The notes: generated by a model not told the origin, from the letters alone. Shown: positions 24,862-31,854, counted from the stretch's first letter. The stretch: DNA of 46,965 nt from CAYJQO01 sp964372445 (GCA_964372445.1 CAYJQO010000002.1:1-46965); one strand, 5' to 3'. Made by a program: numbers and translations.

Positions 24862-25302
24862 ATGCCGCCCATTGCCCTGAACAAACGTGCCAGCTTTGAC
24901 TACGAAATCCTTGAAAAGTTCACGGCGGGGATTGCACTCTCCGGGCATGAGGCAAAGTCAGCGAAGCTCGGACGCTTCGACCTTGCGGGCGCCCATGCGG
25001 TCGTCCGCAACGGTGAAATCCTCCTCACCGGCACGACCGTGCACCCCTTCCAGCCGAGGAATGCGCCACCTGGCTACGATCCGACGCGGACGCGGAAGCT
25101 GCTGCTCACCCGGAAGGAGATTGGGCACCTCATCGAGGAAACGCGCTCCGGCTTGACGCTCGTGCCGCTCCGCGCCTATACTCACCGCGGGCTCGTGAAG
25201 GTGGAGCTGGGCCTCGGAAGGGGCCGGAAGCAGCACGATAAGCGCGAGCTCATTCGGAAACGTGAAACCGAGCGAGAGCTCCGGCGGGTGCGCCGAGCGT
25301 AG
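24862..25302 (+). CDS. smpB: SsrA-binding protein SmpB
   Basis: The 146-residue protein has the SmpB oligonucleotide-binding fold, with NKRASFDYEILEKFTAGIAL and GHEAKSAKLGRFDLAGAHA (about residues 7-48) and a basic C-terminal tail (KQHDKRELIRKRETERELRR) that enters the mRNA channel of stalled ribosomes. It works with the tmRNA located 16 bp downstream. A TATGCT element at 24840-24845 gives a short leader. Confidence 0.96.
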   Translation: MPPIALNKRASFDYEILEKFTAGIALSGHEAKSAKLGRFDLAGAHAVVRNGEILLTGTTVHPFQPRNAPPGYDPTRTRKLLLTRKEIGHLIEETRSGLTLVPLRAYTHRGLVKVELGLGRGRKQHDKRELIRKRETERELRRVRRA

Positions 25303-25318
25303 CTTCACAGACGAACAT

Positions 25319-25625
25319 GGGGATGCTGGGCTTTGACAGGATATCCGCGCGCAGATTTGCAGGCCGAGCTGATGACCTCGTGAAACTCATCACCACCGAT
25401 AACTGCCAACAGAAACGCGGTTCCGGCGCTCGCGTTCGCGTAGCGCCGCATCGGCCCCCGAGGTTCCGTAGGGGATCGCCGGTGTCATAGCGGGACTCGC
25501 CTCCCGTGAGCGGTTCAGTAGCGGGAGGTTACACCACAGAACCAACTCGTTCTCGCAAGAGATCTACGCCTGTAGACGGTCCGCGCGCGCTGCCCTGGAC
25601 GCGGGTTCAACTCCCGCCATCTCCA
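25319..25625 (+). ncRNA. ssrA: tmRNA
   Basis: A one-piece tmRNA of about 307 nt directly after smpB. The tRNA-like domain is visible: acceptor GGGGATG (25319-25325) pairs with CATCTCC (25618-25624, one G-T pair), GGGCTTTGACAGG follows the 5' strand, and the T arm is GCGGG-TTCAACT-CCCGC (25601-25617). The tag reading frame is most likely GCC at 25405 to TAG at 25441-25443, encoding ANRNAVPALAFA, whose hydrophobic end fits a protease degron. After the discriminator A 25625 the DNA reads CGA, not CCA. tmRNA with SmpB frees stalled ribosomes. Confidence 0.93.
25405..25443 (+). other. tmRNA tag reading frame
   Basis: Twelve codons plus TAG encode ANRNAVPALAFA if the resume codon is GCC 25405. An in-frame extension two or three codons upstream cannot be excluded. 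The other frames run on without an Ala-rich hydrophobic end. Confidence 0.6.
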
Positions 25626-25819
25626 CGAGGATACACAAGAACCGCTTCTGAGCGGTTTTTGTTTTGACGAGTGGAGATGCGCAAGACAACCGCTTGTCTT
25701 GCATGCGGAGTTGAACGCCGGAGCATGTGCCGCGCTCGCAGCGCGGCACGCGAGGCGGCGGCTAGACAAAGTTTTGCAACGCCAAAACTTTAGTCGGAGC
25801 CAACTCCCGCCATCTCCAC
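25608..25819. repeat. Hairpin-rich segment bounded by copies of the tmRNA 3' end
   Basis: A 19-bp sequence from the tmRNA T loop and acceptor (25608-25626) recurs exactly in direct orientation at 25801-25819, 193 bp away; the distal copy is followed by CA, completing CCA. An inverted partial copy lies between them: 25671-25679 and 25706-25716 match the reverse complement of the tmRNA end, split by a perfect 9-bp hairpin (25681-25689 / 25694-25702). Two further perfect hairpins follow: 25727-25736/25740-25749 (10 bp) and 25768-25776/25783-25791 (9 bp). No gene is present. It looks like a small insertion at the tmRNA 3' end, or a foldback duplication. Confidence 0.7.
25640..25665 (+). terminator. 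Intrinsic terminator of the tmRNA gene
   Basis: A 7-bp stem AACCGCT / AGCGGTT with loop TCTG, followed by TTTGTTTT, 15 nt after the tmRNA 3' end. Confidence 0.8.
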
Positions 25820-25931
25820 CAGATAGTACTTCCACGTTTTTCAGAGAGGATTGCCTCGCGGCTTCGCCGCTCGGCTCAATGGTTTTGCGCAAAGCGATAA
25901 AAGCCCGAGACGCTAAATGAAGCTGGCCCAC
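25820..25931. other. Gap before infC with a G+C-rich hairpin
   Basis: No gene seen. It contains a short perfect hairpin GCGGC-TTC-GCCGC at about 25859-25871 and A/T-rich stretches. It may be the remaining part of the repeat region. Confidence 0.4.
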
Positions 25932-25960
25932 TTCACTTCCATGAGGAACCGTGCTACCAT
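25932..25960 (+). promoter_or_regulatory. Possible infC promoter
   Basis: TTCACT (25932-25937), 17-nt spacer, TACCAT (25955-25960). If used, transcription starts near 25967, downstream of the ATG at 25941 and at the in-frame ATC 25968. Confidence 0.4.
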
Positions 25961-26468
25961 TGCCTGTATCCACTACCGGGTCAACAACGAGATTGCCTCG
26001 CCTGAGCTTAGGGTAATTGACGCTGACGGGAGCGCCCTCGGGGTCATCAGCAGGGAGGAGGCATTCCGGATCGCCCAGTCGAAGGGCCTCGACATCGTTG
26101 AGATCGCCCCGACCGCCAAGCCCCCCGTCGCACGGATCATCAGCTACGATAAGTTCCGGTACCAGCAGGAGAAGGAGGAGCGGAAGCAGCGGCACCAGCA
26201 GCGGGCGAAAGAATTGAAGCAGGTACGCATTACGCCCCGCGCCGCGGCGAACGACCTCTCGATCAAGGCCCGCAAGGCGGAAGCCTTCCTCGAGGAAGGG
26301 CACAAGGTAGAGGTGGGCATCTACCTCCGCGGACGCGAGAAAGGAAACCGTGATTGGGCTCTCCAGAAGCTGCGAGATTTTCTCAACATGATCCGCGTGC
26401 CACACGCAATGACCATGGAACCACGACCGGGAGGGAGAGGCTTCGTGACACAGATTATCAAACGGTAA
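25941..26468 (+). CDS. infC: Translation initiation factor IF-3
   Basis: From ATG 25941 the protein has 175 residues, the usual size. The N domain shows YRVNNEIASPELRVID and SREEAFRIAQSKGLDIVEIAPTAKPPVARIISYDKFRY; the basic linker and C domain (KVEVGIYLRGREKGN...) complete IF-3, which binds the 30S subunit and checks start codons. The start is uncertain: a possible promoter places the RNA 5' end near 25967, and in-frame ATT 25959 and ATC 25968 precede the conserved domain. Rare AUU/AUC starts are known for infC autoregulation. It is first in the classic infC-rpmI-rplT order. Confidence 0.93.
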   Translation: MRNRATIACIHYRVNNEIASPELRVIDADGSALGVISREEAFRIAQSKGLDIVEIAPTAKPPVARIISYDKFRYQQEKEERKQRHQQRAKELKQVRITPRAAANDLSIKARKAEAFLEEGHKVEVGIYLRGREKGNRDWALQKLRDFLNMIRVPHAMTMEPRPGGRGFVTQIIKR

Positions 26469-26489
26469 CCGGCAACCCCGTGCAGCTAG

Positions 26490-26518
26490 TTGACCCGATC
26501 GGAGCACCGCGGTACACT
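26490..26518 (+). promoter_or_regulatory. Promoter of rpmI-rplT
   Basis: TTGACC (26490-26495), 17-nt spacer, TACACT (26513-26518). The predicted start is near 26525, 5 nt before the rpmI ATG. Confidence 0.6.
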
Positions 26519-26529
26519 CTCATCCACGC

Positions 26530-26703
26530 ATGGCAAGTAAGAGCGTATCAAAACGCATCAGGATTACCAAAACCGGTAAGGTGGTGCGGCGCGCCATGGC
26601 CCTTGGCCATTCGCGGAGCAATAAGTCGGGTGTGCAGATGCGTCGCAAGCGCCGATCGCGGCAACTCGGCATCCCACTCTCAACCATTCAGGGGCATCTC
26701 TGA
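26530..26703 (+). CDS. rpmI: 50S ribosomal protein L35
   Basis: The 57-residue basic protein reads MASKSVSKRIRITKTGKVVR and continues with RRAMALGHSRSNKSG...RRKRRS, matching the L35 pattern of a Lys/Arg-rich N terminus, a GH-S-K segment and a basic C-terminal helix. It lies between infC and rplT as usual, 6 bp before rplT. The ORF is short, and its near-leaderless promoter suggests regulation separate from infC. Confidence 0.93.
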   Translation: MASKSVSKRIRITKTGKVVRRAMALGHSRSNKSGVQMRRKRRSRQLGIPLSTIQGHL

Positions 26704-26709
26704 TCCACT

Positions 26710-27066
26710 ATGTCTCGGGTAAAACGCGGCACGATAGCCAGTAAGAAACGCGAGCGCCTGCTCCGGCATACAAAAGGTTTCCGCTGGGACAGGAAGGCAA
26801 AGGAGCGAGCTGCTCGCGAGGCACTCCTCCACGCATGGAGCCGCAGCTTCCGCGGCCGAAAGGAGAAAAAGCGAACCTACCGGGCACTCTGGAACGTGCG
26901 AATTAACGCTGCGGCCCGTACCCACAGCACCACCTACAGCAAGCTCATGAGCGAACTCACCAAGAAGCAGGTGGCCATTGACCGTAAGATGCTCGCCGAC
27001 CTCGCCATTCATGAACCAAAAACTTTTGAGGCGGTCATCGCTCTAGCCAAGAAGGAAGGTACGTAG
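26710..27066 (+). CDS. rplT: 50S ribosomal protein L20
   Basis: The 118-residue protein has the L20 pattern: RVKRGTIASKKRERLLRHTKGFRW at the N terminus (printed in part), RAAREALLHAWSRSFRGRKEKKR (about 38-60), and LWNVRINAAARTHSTTYSKL, which folds on 23S rRNA early in 50S assembly. It is the last gene of the infC-rpmI-rplT cluster. Confidence 0.96.
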   Translation: MSRVKRGTIASKKRERLLRHTKGFRWDRKAKERAAREALLHAWSRSFRGRKEKKRTYRALWNVRINAAARTHSTTYSKLMSELTKKQVAIDRKMLADLAIHEPKTFEAVIALAKKEGT

Positions 27067-27082
27067 CCCTCACGCAGCTCCC

Positions 27083-27110
27083 TTGACAGCGGTAACCATC
27101 GCGCTACACT
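27083..27110 (+). promoter_or_regulatory. Strong promoter of an orphan transcript
   Basis: TTGACA (27083-27088), 16-nt spacer, TACACT (27105-27110), 16 bp after rplT. It points away from any annotated gene on its strand. Confidence 0.65.
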
Positions 27111-27199
27111 GAAACCCTCTTTTGGGGGGTAGTTTTACATACGCGGTGTGCCGGCAAATGACCGGCAACCTATCACATATATTTTTTAGAGGAGATTGT

Positions 27200-27286
27200 A
27201 TGCTCGATCAACCAGACCTGACTGCTGCGTCTCCAATCCGCAAAGTGGTTCCGTATGCCGCTGACTCATCGCCTCCTCGGCGGTGA
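27200..27286 (+). CDS. Possible 28-residue peptide
   Basis: ATG 27200 is preceded by AGAGGAG (27188-27194), 5 nt upstream, the strongest ribosome binding site nearby. The ORF begins MLDQPDLTAASPIRKVVPYA and ends PPRR-TGA at 27284-27286. Its own promoter and terminator suggest it is expressed. There is no signal peptide or membrane segment. Coding is unproven; I know no homologue. Confidence 0.4.
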   Translation: MLDQPDLTAASPIRKVVPYAADSSPPRR

Positions 27287-27381
27287 CACATATGGCCAAA
27301 CCGTAACGTAACGCCTCCGGTTATTACTTCGTAATGACCGCTGGCCACCGCACGTGGCCCCTTCAGAGGGCTCAAAAAGAA

Positions 27382-27417
27382 CCCGCTCAGGCTTCATAGA
27401 CCTGAGCGGGATTTTTA
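27382..27417. terminator. Bidirectional intrinsic terminator
   Basis: A 10-bp stem CCCGCTCAGG / CCTGAGCGGG with a 9-nt loop. It is followed by ATTTTTATT on the plus strand and TTCTTTTTG on the minus strand, so it serves the orphan transcript and the MFS operon. Confidence 0.85.
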
Positions 27418-27501
27418 TTGAGCTCCACCTTCGCACAAACGCAACTACCCATCTTCGAGAACCTCTGGCGCTCCCTGGGGTACGGCTGTGAGGATTCCCA
27501 G

Positions 27502-28170
27502 CTACCGCTGCACATTCGTCGGCGTATGATCGCGGATGAGCGGCGGCCCACCAGCTGCCACACGTGGGAACAGCAGGTTCGGCACGGCGAGGAGCGCCAA
27601 GGCACTTGCAAAGGAAAGGATGCTCGCGCCAATGAACACTGCCGTGAACCCGAGGCCGGTCGCGAGCGCCCCCCCGATGAAACCGGTAATGCCGGCTGCG
27701 AGACCGACCGCGGTGCTATCGAGCGACCAGTCAAAGGAGTAGTGCTCCCGGTCGAGGTGCCGCGCGAACATCGCCGACCATGCCGGCGTGTAGAGCCCGA
27801 ACGCGATTCCCTGGAGCAGCACCACCGTGTAGAGCTGTACGGTGGTCCTGGTGAGCAGGAACGCGAGCGACGTGAACCCGGCGAGCATGAGCGCAGCGAC
27901 GAGCGCGTAGAAATCATCTCGCTCACCCGCGTGGCGATCCAGGTAGATGGATACCGGAATCTGGAAGAGCGCCTTAATGACCCAGTAGACCGCGGCCACG
28001 GTCCCGACGGTGATGAGATCGGCGCCAGGAATCTGCTGGATCACAAATATCGCAAATATAGGTGAGATGAGCCCCCAGCCGCTGAAGAATAGGAAATCGG
28101 AGATGATGAAGCACCTGATCAACCGATTGACCTTGAGATTCTTAAACGATGCATCAATTCGTAAGCGCAT
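27502..28170 (-). CDS. Half-length MFS transporter-like protein
   Basis: The 222-residue protein has six transmembrane helices (about 22-44, 51-74, 84-103, 108-131, 143-165, 170-195), matching one half of a 12-helix major facilitator. The loop between helices 2 and 3 reads YLDRHAGERDDF, similar to the GxLxDRxGRR signature. It could act as a homodimer or be a degraded transporter; the ORF itself is intact. ATG 28170 is chosen because the 21 upstream codons overlap the Clp gene. It is the last gene of the UDG-membrane protein-Clp-MFS run. Substrate unknown. Confidence 0.72.
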   Translation of the reverse strand: MRLRIDASFKNLKVNRLIRCFIISDFLFFSGWGLISPIFAIFVIQQIPGADLITVGTVAAVYWVIKALFQIPVSIYLDRHAGERDDFYALVAALMLAGFTSLAFLLTRTTVQLYTVVLLQGIAFGLYTPAWSAMFARHLDREHYSFDWSLDSTAVGLAAGITGFIGGALATGLGFTAVFIGASILSFASALALLAVPNLLFPRVAAGGPPLIRDHTPTNVQR

Positions 28171-28201
28171 ATGCGATTCAGAACGTTCCGCGGGTCTTGT
28201 T

Positions 28202-30706
28202 TCACTGTACCACCTTGTACTCGAACCGACCACCGGTGACGGTTAGGATCAACCGGTTCCCACGCGCGATTTCCTTCCGGAGAATTTTCTCCGCTAAGGG
28301 GCTCCGCACCTTCTCGGACACCACCTGGCGGAGCGGTCGGGCTCCGAACACCGGGCTGTACCCGAGCTCGGCGAGCTTGGCAATGGCCGCGGCATCGGCG
28401 GTGAGCCCAACCCCCTGCGCTTCCTGGAGCACGGTCGCCACCTCACCTACGAGGAACCCGGCAATCGTCTCAATTTCCCGCCGCGTCAGGTTCCGAAACA
28501 CAATAACATCCGAGAACCGGTTAATGAGTTCTGGTTTGAAGTAATCGGTGAGCTTCCGCCGTAGCTCTTCGCCGATCTCCTCCATGGTACGCCCTCGCTC
28601 CACCTCAGCCTTAATGAACTCGGAATGGGCATTCGAGGTGGCGATGATAATGGCGTTTTCAAATGATGCGGTACGGCCAAGGCTGTCGGTGAGCCGGCCA
28701 TCGTCGAACACTTGGAGAAATAGATTCAGGATGTCCGGGTGTGCCTTCTCAAACTCGTCGAGGAGGACCAAGCTGTAGGGATTCTCAAGAATGGCATCGG
28801 TTAACGCTCCAGTTTTTTCTCCATCGGGAGTTCCGATGAACCGGAAGGTGCTCTGCCTATCTTGGTACTCCGACATGTCAAACCGGTGCATCAGGTCTTT
28901 CGATCCAAACTGGATCGCGGTGAGGGTCTTGGCGAGCTCTGTTTTCCCCACGCCCGTCGGCCCCACGAAGAGGAACGTGGCGATGGGTCCGCCTTTCCGC
29001 GCGAGCCCGCTCCGGTACTCGCGGAGCGCCCGGGAAACCGCAGACACCGCCGCCTCCTGGTTCACCAGCCGTTCGTGGATGATCGATTCCAGGTTCAGGA
29101 GCTGTTTCGCCTCGGCAGCCCCAGCCGTGTGGATGGGAATCTTCGATTGGCGTTCGGCAACGGCAATCACCACCCGTTCATCTAGTGATTTCAGGCGGTC
29201 CTGGCTCGCCTTCGCGAGCGCCTGCTTCACCAGGTCGAGGGCGCTCCCCGGCAATGGCTTGCCTTTGAAGTACCGGCGCGCGATCTCCACGGCCTTCCGG
29301 AGCGCCCGAAAGGTGACCAGGACTCTATACTCACGTTCCAGGATAAGCCCGCTGTAGACCAGGAAGCGAACTGCCTCAGCATCAGAAATTTCTTCAACCT
29401 TGACCACCTCGAACTGCTCGAGAAAATCGGTGCGCGGGGTGATGAGCCGCTTGAACTCCCGTGGGTACGTCTCGCCGATCAGGGGAATGGCCTCATTCTT
29501 TATGACGGGCAGCAGGGCATCGATGGCGTTGATGCCGTGCGCCTGGGAGGTCCGGAAGAGATCGTGGATACTAGGGATCACCAGCACAATATTCCCGGCC
29601 GCGAGCACCTCGCCGATCACCTGCTGGATCCGACCGGAGAGCACCTCCGGTGCCGCATCTGCCATGAGGGCAGGCACGTCAAGCGAGACCAGCCGCTTAT
29701 CAAAGAGCACCGGGGGAACCTGATCCTTGATCATCCGGAACGCCAGGTGCGCGATGATGGTAGACTTCCCCACCCCAGGTTCACCTACCAGGAGTGCATT
29801 GGGCTTCCCGGGCCGAGAAACGATGTTGAGTAGGTGCTCCATTTCCTGCCCATGCCCGATCAGGAACCCTACCTGCTCGGCGCGCGCGAGTGCGGTGAGG
29901 TCGGTGCTGTAACGGTCTAAGGCTAAGGTTGGTCGCGCCGTCCAGGCTCGGTTCATGACACGGTGGCGCATAAACAGTGGGCGATGTGCAAAGCCGCCCA
30001 GCACGGCGGGCATCCGTCGCATGCGAAGCACGGAGGCTTTCCATCGCCCGAACACGATCGCCTCCTGAACATCATCTACCCTAAGATCGAAGAGCTCGAG
30101 GAGTTTGGTGATGGCTGGATCAGACACCGCCACCAGAGCCGCGAAGACGCTCCGCGGCCCAATGAATCTTTCGTTGAGGATGACTGTTTTGTCTCGCGCG
30201 GCGACGATCAGGGCCTCGAGCGAGGCGAGCGCCGCGCGCCGCGTGAGCGCTGCCGCATCCGGCCTGAAGCTCTCGAGGTAGGAGTCCACCCGTTTCAGAA
30301 AATCCGTGGTTGGGACATCGAGGCGGCGAAGGGCCTCGCGTACGTCGGGAAAGCCAAGGAGCTCATGCATGAGCATGAGATTGAAGTTTAGCCGCAGGAA
30401 AAGGCTCTTCCGGAAGGCGCGGGCGAGCAACCGGTACGCGGCAGGCGTGACCGCTGGTGCAAGGTTGACACGCTCGCCGTGGAGTTCGGTGATAGCCTTC
30501 TCGGCTTCGCCTCGGTGGAGCAACCGGTCACCTAGGAAAAGTGCGAGGAGCATCGAGAGCCACGCCGCAGATTGGTTCCCGGAGAGGAGAAGCCCGATGG
30601 TGCCAGCGGCGGCTACGATGTAGGAAACGGCAGCTACGATGTGTACCACCGTCTCGCCACTGGCGGAGAGGTTCAGGCGAGGTTCACTGTAGTAGAACTC
30701 TGGCAT
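28202..30706 (-). CDS. Membrane-anchored Clp-like double AAA+ ATPase with altered motifs
   Basis: The 834-residue protein has two N-terminal membrane segments (about 19-41 and 46-62), a Clp-N-like helical region (about 120-225), and two AAA+ modules. D1 has Walker A GEPGVGKST (308-316), but the Walker B position reads VLVIPSIHD (373-381), lacking the usual Asp-Glu. D2 has Walker A GPTGVGKTE (582-590), intact Walker B LVLLDEFEK (646-654) and sensor 2 GARPLR (788-793). The D1 pore-loop aromatic and the D2 GYVG loop are absent (RFIGTPDGEKTG). It is ClpB/ClpC-related, possibly remodelling membrane or envelope proteins. ATG 30706 lies 4 bp after the upstream gene. Confidence 0.88.
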   Translation of the reverse strand: MPEFYYSEPRLNLSASGETVVHIVAAVSYIVAAAGTIGLLLSGNQSAAWLSMLLALFLGDRLLHRGEAEKAITELHGERVNLAPAVTPAAYRLLARAFRKSLFLRLNFNLMLMHELLGFPDVREALRRLDVPTTDFLKRVDSYLESFRPDAAALTRRAALASLEALIVAARDKTVILNERFIGPRSVFAALVAVSDPAITKLLELFDLRVDDVQEAIVFGRWKASVLRMRRMPAVLGGFAHRPLFMRHRVMNRAWTARPTLALDRYSTDLTALARAEQVGFLIGHGQEMEHLLNIVSRPGKPNALLVGEPGVGKSTIIAHLAFRMIKDQVPPVLFDKRLVSLDVPALMADAAPEVLSGRIQQVIGEVLAAGNIVLVIPSIHDLFRTSQAHGINAIDALLPVIKNEAIPLIGETYPREFKRLITPRTDFLEQFEVVKVEEISDAEAVRFLVYSGLILEREYRVLVTFRALRKAVEIARRYFKGKPLPGSALDLVKQALAKASQDRLKSLDERVVIAVAERQSKIPIHTAGAAEAKQLLNLESIIHERLVNQEAAVSAVSRALREYRSGLARKGGPIATFLFVGPTGVGKTELAKTLTAIQFGSKDLMHRFDMSEYQDRQSTFRFIGTPDGEKTGALTDAILENPYSLVLLDEFEKAHPDILNLFLQVFDDGRLTDSLGRTASFENAIIIATSNAHSEFIKAEVERGRTMEEIGEELRRKLTDYFKPELINRFSDVIVFRNLTRREIETIAGFLVGEVATVLQEAQGVGLTADAAAIAKLAELGYSPVFGARPLRQVVSEKVRSPLAEKILRKEIARGNRLILTVTGGRFEYKVVQ

Positions 30707-30710
30707 ACGG

Positions 30711-31055
30711 CTAGCCACTGACAATCCGTAGGATGATGTAGGCCGGCACCAGCATCCAAATGAGGTAGAGTATGATCGCGACCGCAAAAATGGCGAGGTA
30801 GAGAGCCCCGCCGCCGACAATCCGGATAAACCGGAAGATGAAGCCGAGGATGCGCCCCACGAACGAGTAGTCGCCGTAGAGCGGTTCGAAGAGGTGCTTG
30901 AGGGTTATTTTCCAGGCAATGGTGTAATCTAACGTGGAGAGCTGGTCGAGCACGAAGTTACTGTATATTTTAATGCTCTTGACGTACCAGTGCCGCAGGA
31001 AATCAGCAATCCGGTAGAGGAAACGGTACCCAAGGTACCCGAGCGCGAAGTTCAT
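30711..31055 (-). CDS. Small membrane protein paired with the Clp-like ATPase
   Basis: The 114-residue protein has an amphipathic, aromatic N-terminal half (YLGYRFLYRIADFLRHWYVK) and one or two membrane helices at the C terminus (GGALYLAIFAVAIILYLIWML). Its stop is 4 bp before the Clp start, so the products probably work together, perhaps as adaptor or membrane partner. TATAAT at 31063-31068 (minus strand) ends 8 bp before the ATG, implying a leaderless mRNA. Family not recognised. Confidence 0.65.
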   Translation of the reverse strand: MNFALGYLGYRFLYRIADFLRHWYVKSIKIYSNFVLDQLSTLDYTIAWKITLKHLFEPLYGDYSFVGRILGFIFRFIRIVGGGALYLAIFAVAIILYLIWMLVPAYIILRIVSG

Positions 31056-31062
31056 CCGTTAG

Positions 31063-31068
31063 ATTATA
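31063..31068 (-). promoter_or_regulatory. -10 element of the membrane protein/Clp operon
   Basis: A perfect TATAAT on the minus strand, 7 nt from the ATG at 31055, predicting a leaderless transcript. Confidence 0.6.
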
Positions 31069-31127
31069 GCGCATCCGGAGATGTGGAGAAACAAAAAAAC
31101 GTCACGCAGGCCGATTCGATGGACGTC

Positions 31128-31745
31128 TTACAAGAGCCTCGCCTGTGGCGATGGACCCGCCTGCGTCAGCTCGATTGTCTCCTGCACGAGCGCTTCGTAT
31201 CGAGCTACAATCTGCGGCAGTTTCTGGAAGCTAGCCTTGAGCTCGTTGAGGGTCGTCGTTGATCGGAGCGCCGCGGCTGGGTGAAGGAGCGGCACCACCA
31301 GGCGCTTTCCCATCCGGAACACCTTACCCTGGTCCCGTGTGATCTTGGCCGCGGGGAGGAAGTAGTTCATGGAGAACCGCCCCAAAGGAGCAATGACCTT
31401 AGGGTTGATGATCTCAATCTGTCGCGCGAGGTACGGCTTATAGGCCTCGATCTCCTCGGGGAGTGGATCGCGGTTCTCCGGTGGGCGACGCTTGACGATG
31501 TTGGTGATGTAGACATCCTCCCGCTTCCAGCCAACCTCTAGGATGAGTTTGTCGAGGAGCTGCCCAGCTCGCCCGACGAAGGGGCGCTGCAGCTGATTTT
31601 CATAGAACCCCGGCGCTTCGCCGATGAACATCACGGCGCAGTCCGGGTTTCCCTCACCAAATACGAGGTTTGATTCACGGAGGGGCAGCGCCTCGTCGTG
31701 CAGCATTTCCTCTATAAGTTCCTGTAGGGTAATTACTTTGTCCAT
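31128..31745 (-). CDS. Family 4-like uracil-DNA glycosylase lacking the Fe-S cysteines
   Basis: The 205-residue protein has the family 4/5 UDG motifs GEAPGFYENQLQRPFVGRAG (about 42-61) and LLHPAAALRS (about 161-170), plus NIVKRRPPENRDP. It would remove uracil from DNA for base excision repair. Family 4 enzymes normally hold a 4Fe-4S cluster with two N-terminal Cys and Cys in KCRPP and near the next helix; here these positions read without Cys (DEALPLRESNLV, KRRPPE, KPYLARQ). ATG 31745 follows TATACT by 7 nt (leaderless); 51 upstream in-frame codons lie before that promoter. Confidence 0.85.
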   Translation of the reverse strand: MDKVITLQELIEEMLHDEALPLRESNLVFGEGNPDCAVMFIGEAPGFYENQLQRPFVGRAGQLLDKLILEVGWKREDVYITNIVKRRPPENRDPLPEEIEAYKPYLARQIEIINPKVIAPLGRFSMNYFLPAAKITRDQGKVFRMGKRLVVPLLHPAAALRSTTTLNELKASFQKLPQIVARYEALVQETIELTQAGPSPQARLL

Positions 31746-31752
31746 ACGGAAC

Positions 31753-31758
31753 AGTATA
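31753..31758 (-). promoter_or_regulatory. -10 element giving a leaderless UDG mRNA
   Basis: TATACT on the minus strand, 7 nt before ATG 31745. Confidence 0.55.
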
Positions 31759-31764
31759 GCAGAA

Positions 31765-31854
31765 TCAGCAATACCTAATTTCCTCCTCTGCGGGCTCACC
31801 GCGCACATACTTCGAGTGGATTTCGAGATCGGTAACGAAACGCATGTACGCCAT
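31765..31854 (-). pseudogene. Short chimeric remnant: PHP-like start joined to a murB-like tail
   Basis: A 29-codon ORF reads MAYMRFVTDLEIHSKYVRGE followed by PAEEEIRYC. The first part resembles the N terminus of PHP-domain proteins (DLxIHSKYxRA); the end matches the MurB C terminus (LEEEIRYF). At DNA level 31770-31789 matches the murB end in 18 of 20 bases. It lies upstream of the first secreted paralogue, in the same relative place as the murB remnant before the second. Probably a recombination scar; the match is short. Confidence 0.35.

Larger units (their letters stand above)
27117..27417 (+). ncRNA. Predicted orphan ~300-nt structured transcript
   Basis: The stretch from the promoter at 27083 to the terminator at 27382-27417 holds no gene longer than 28 codons. 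It contains hairpins TGCCGG-CAAATGA-CCGGCA (27149-27167), GGCCAC-CGCAC-GTGGCC and a TTATTAC/GTAATGA stem. A short ORF has a strong ribosome binding site. It could be a small regulatory RNA or a short mRNA. No known RNA family recognised. Confidence 0.45.

Noticed and set aside
25515..26507. 330-codon minus-strand ORF across tmRNA end and infC
   Set aside because: It runs antisense through the tmRNA tRNA-like domain, the hairpin segment and infC; no coding signature.
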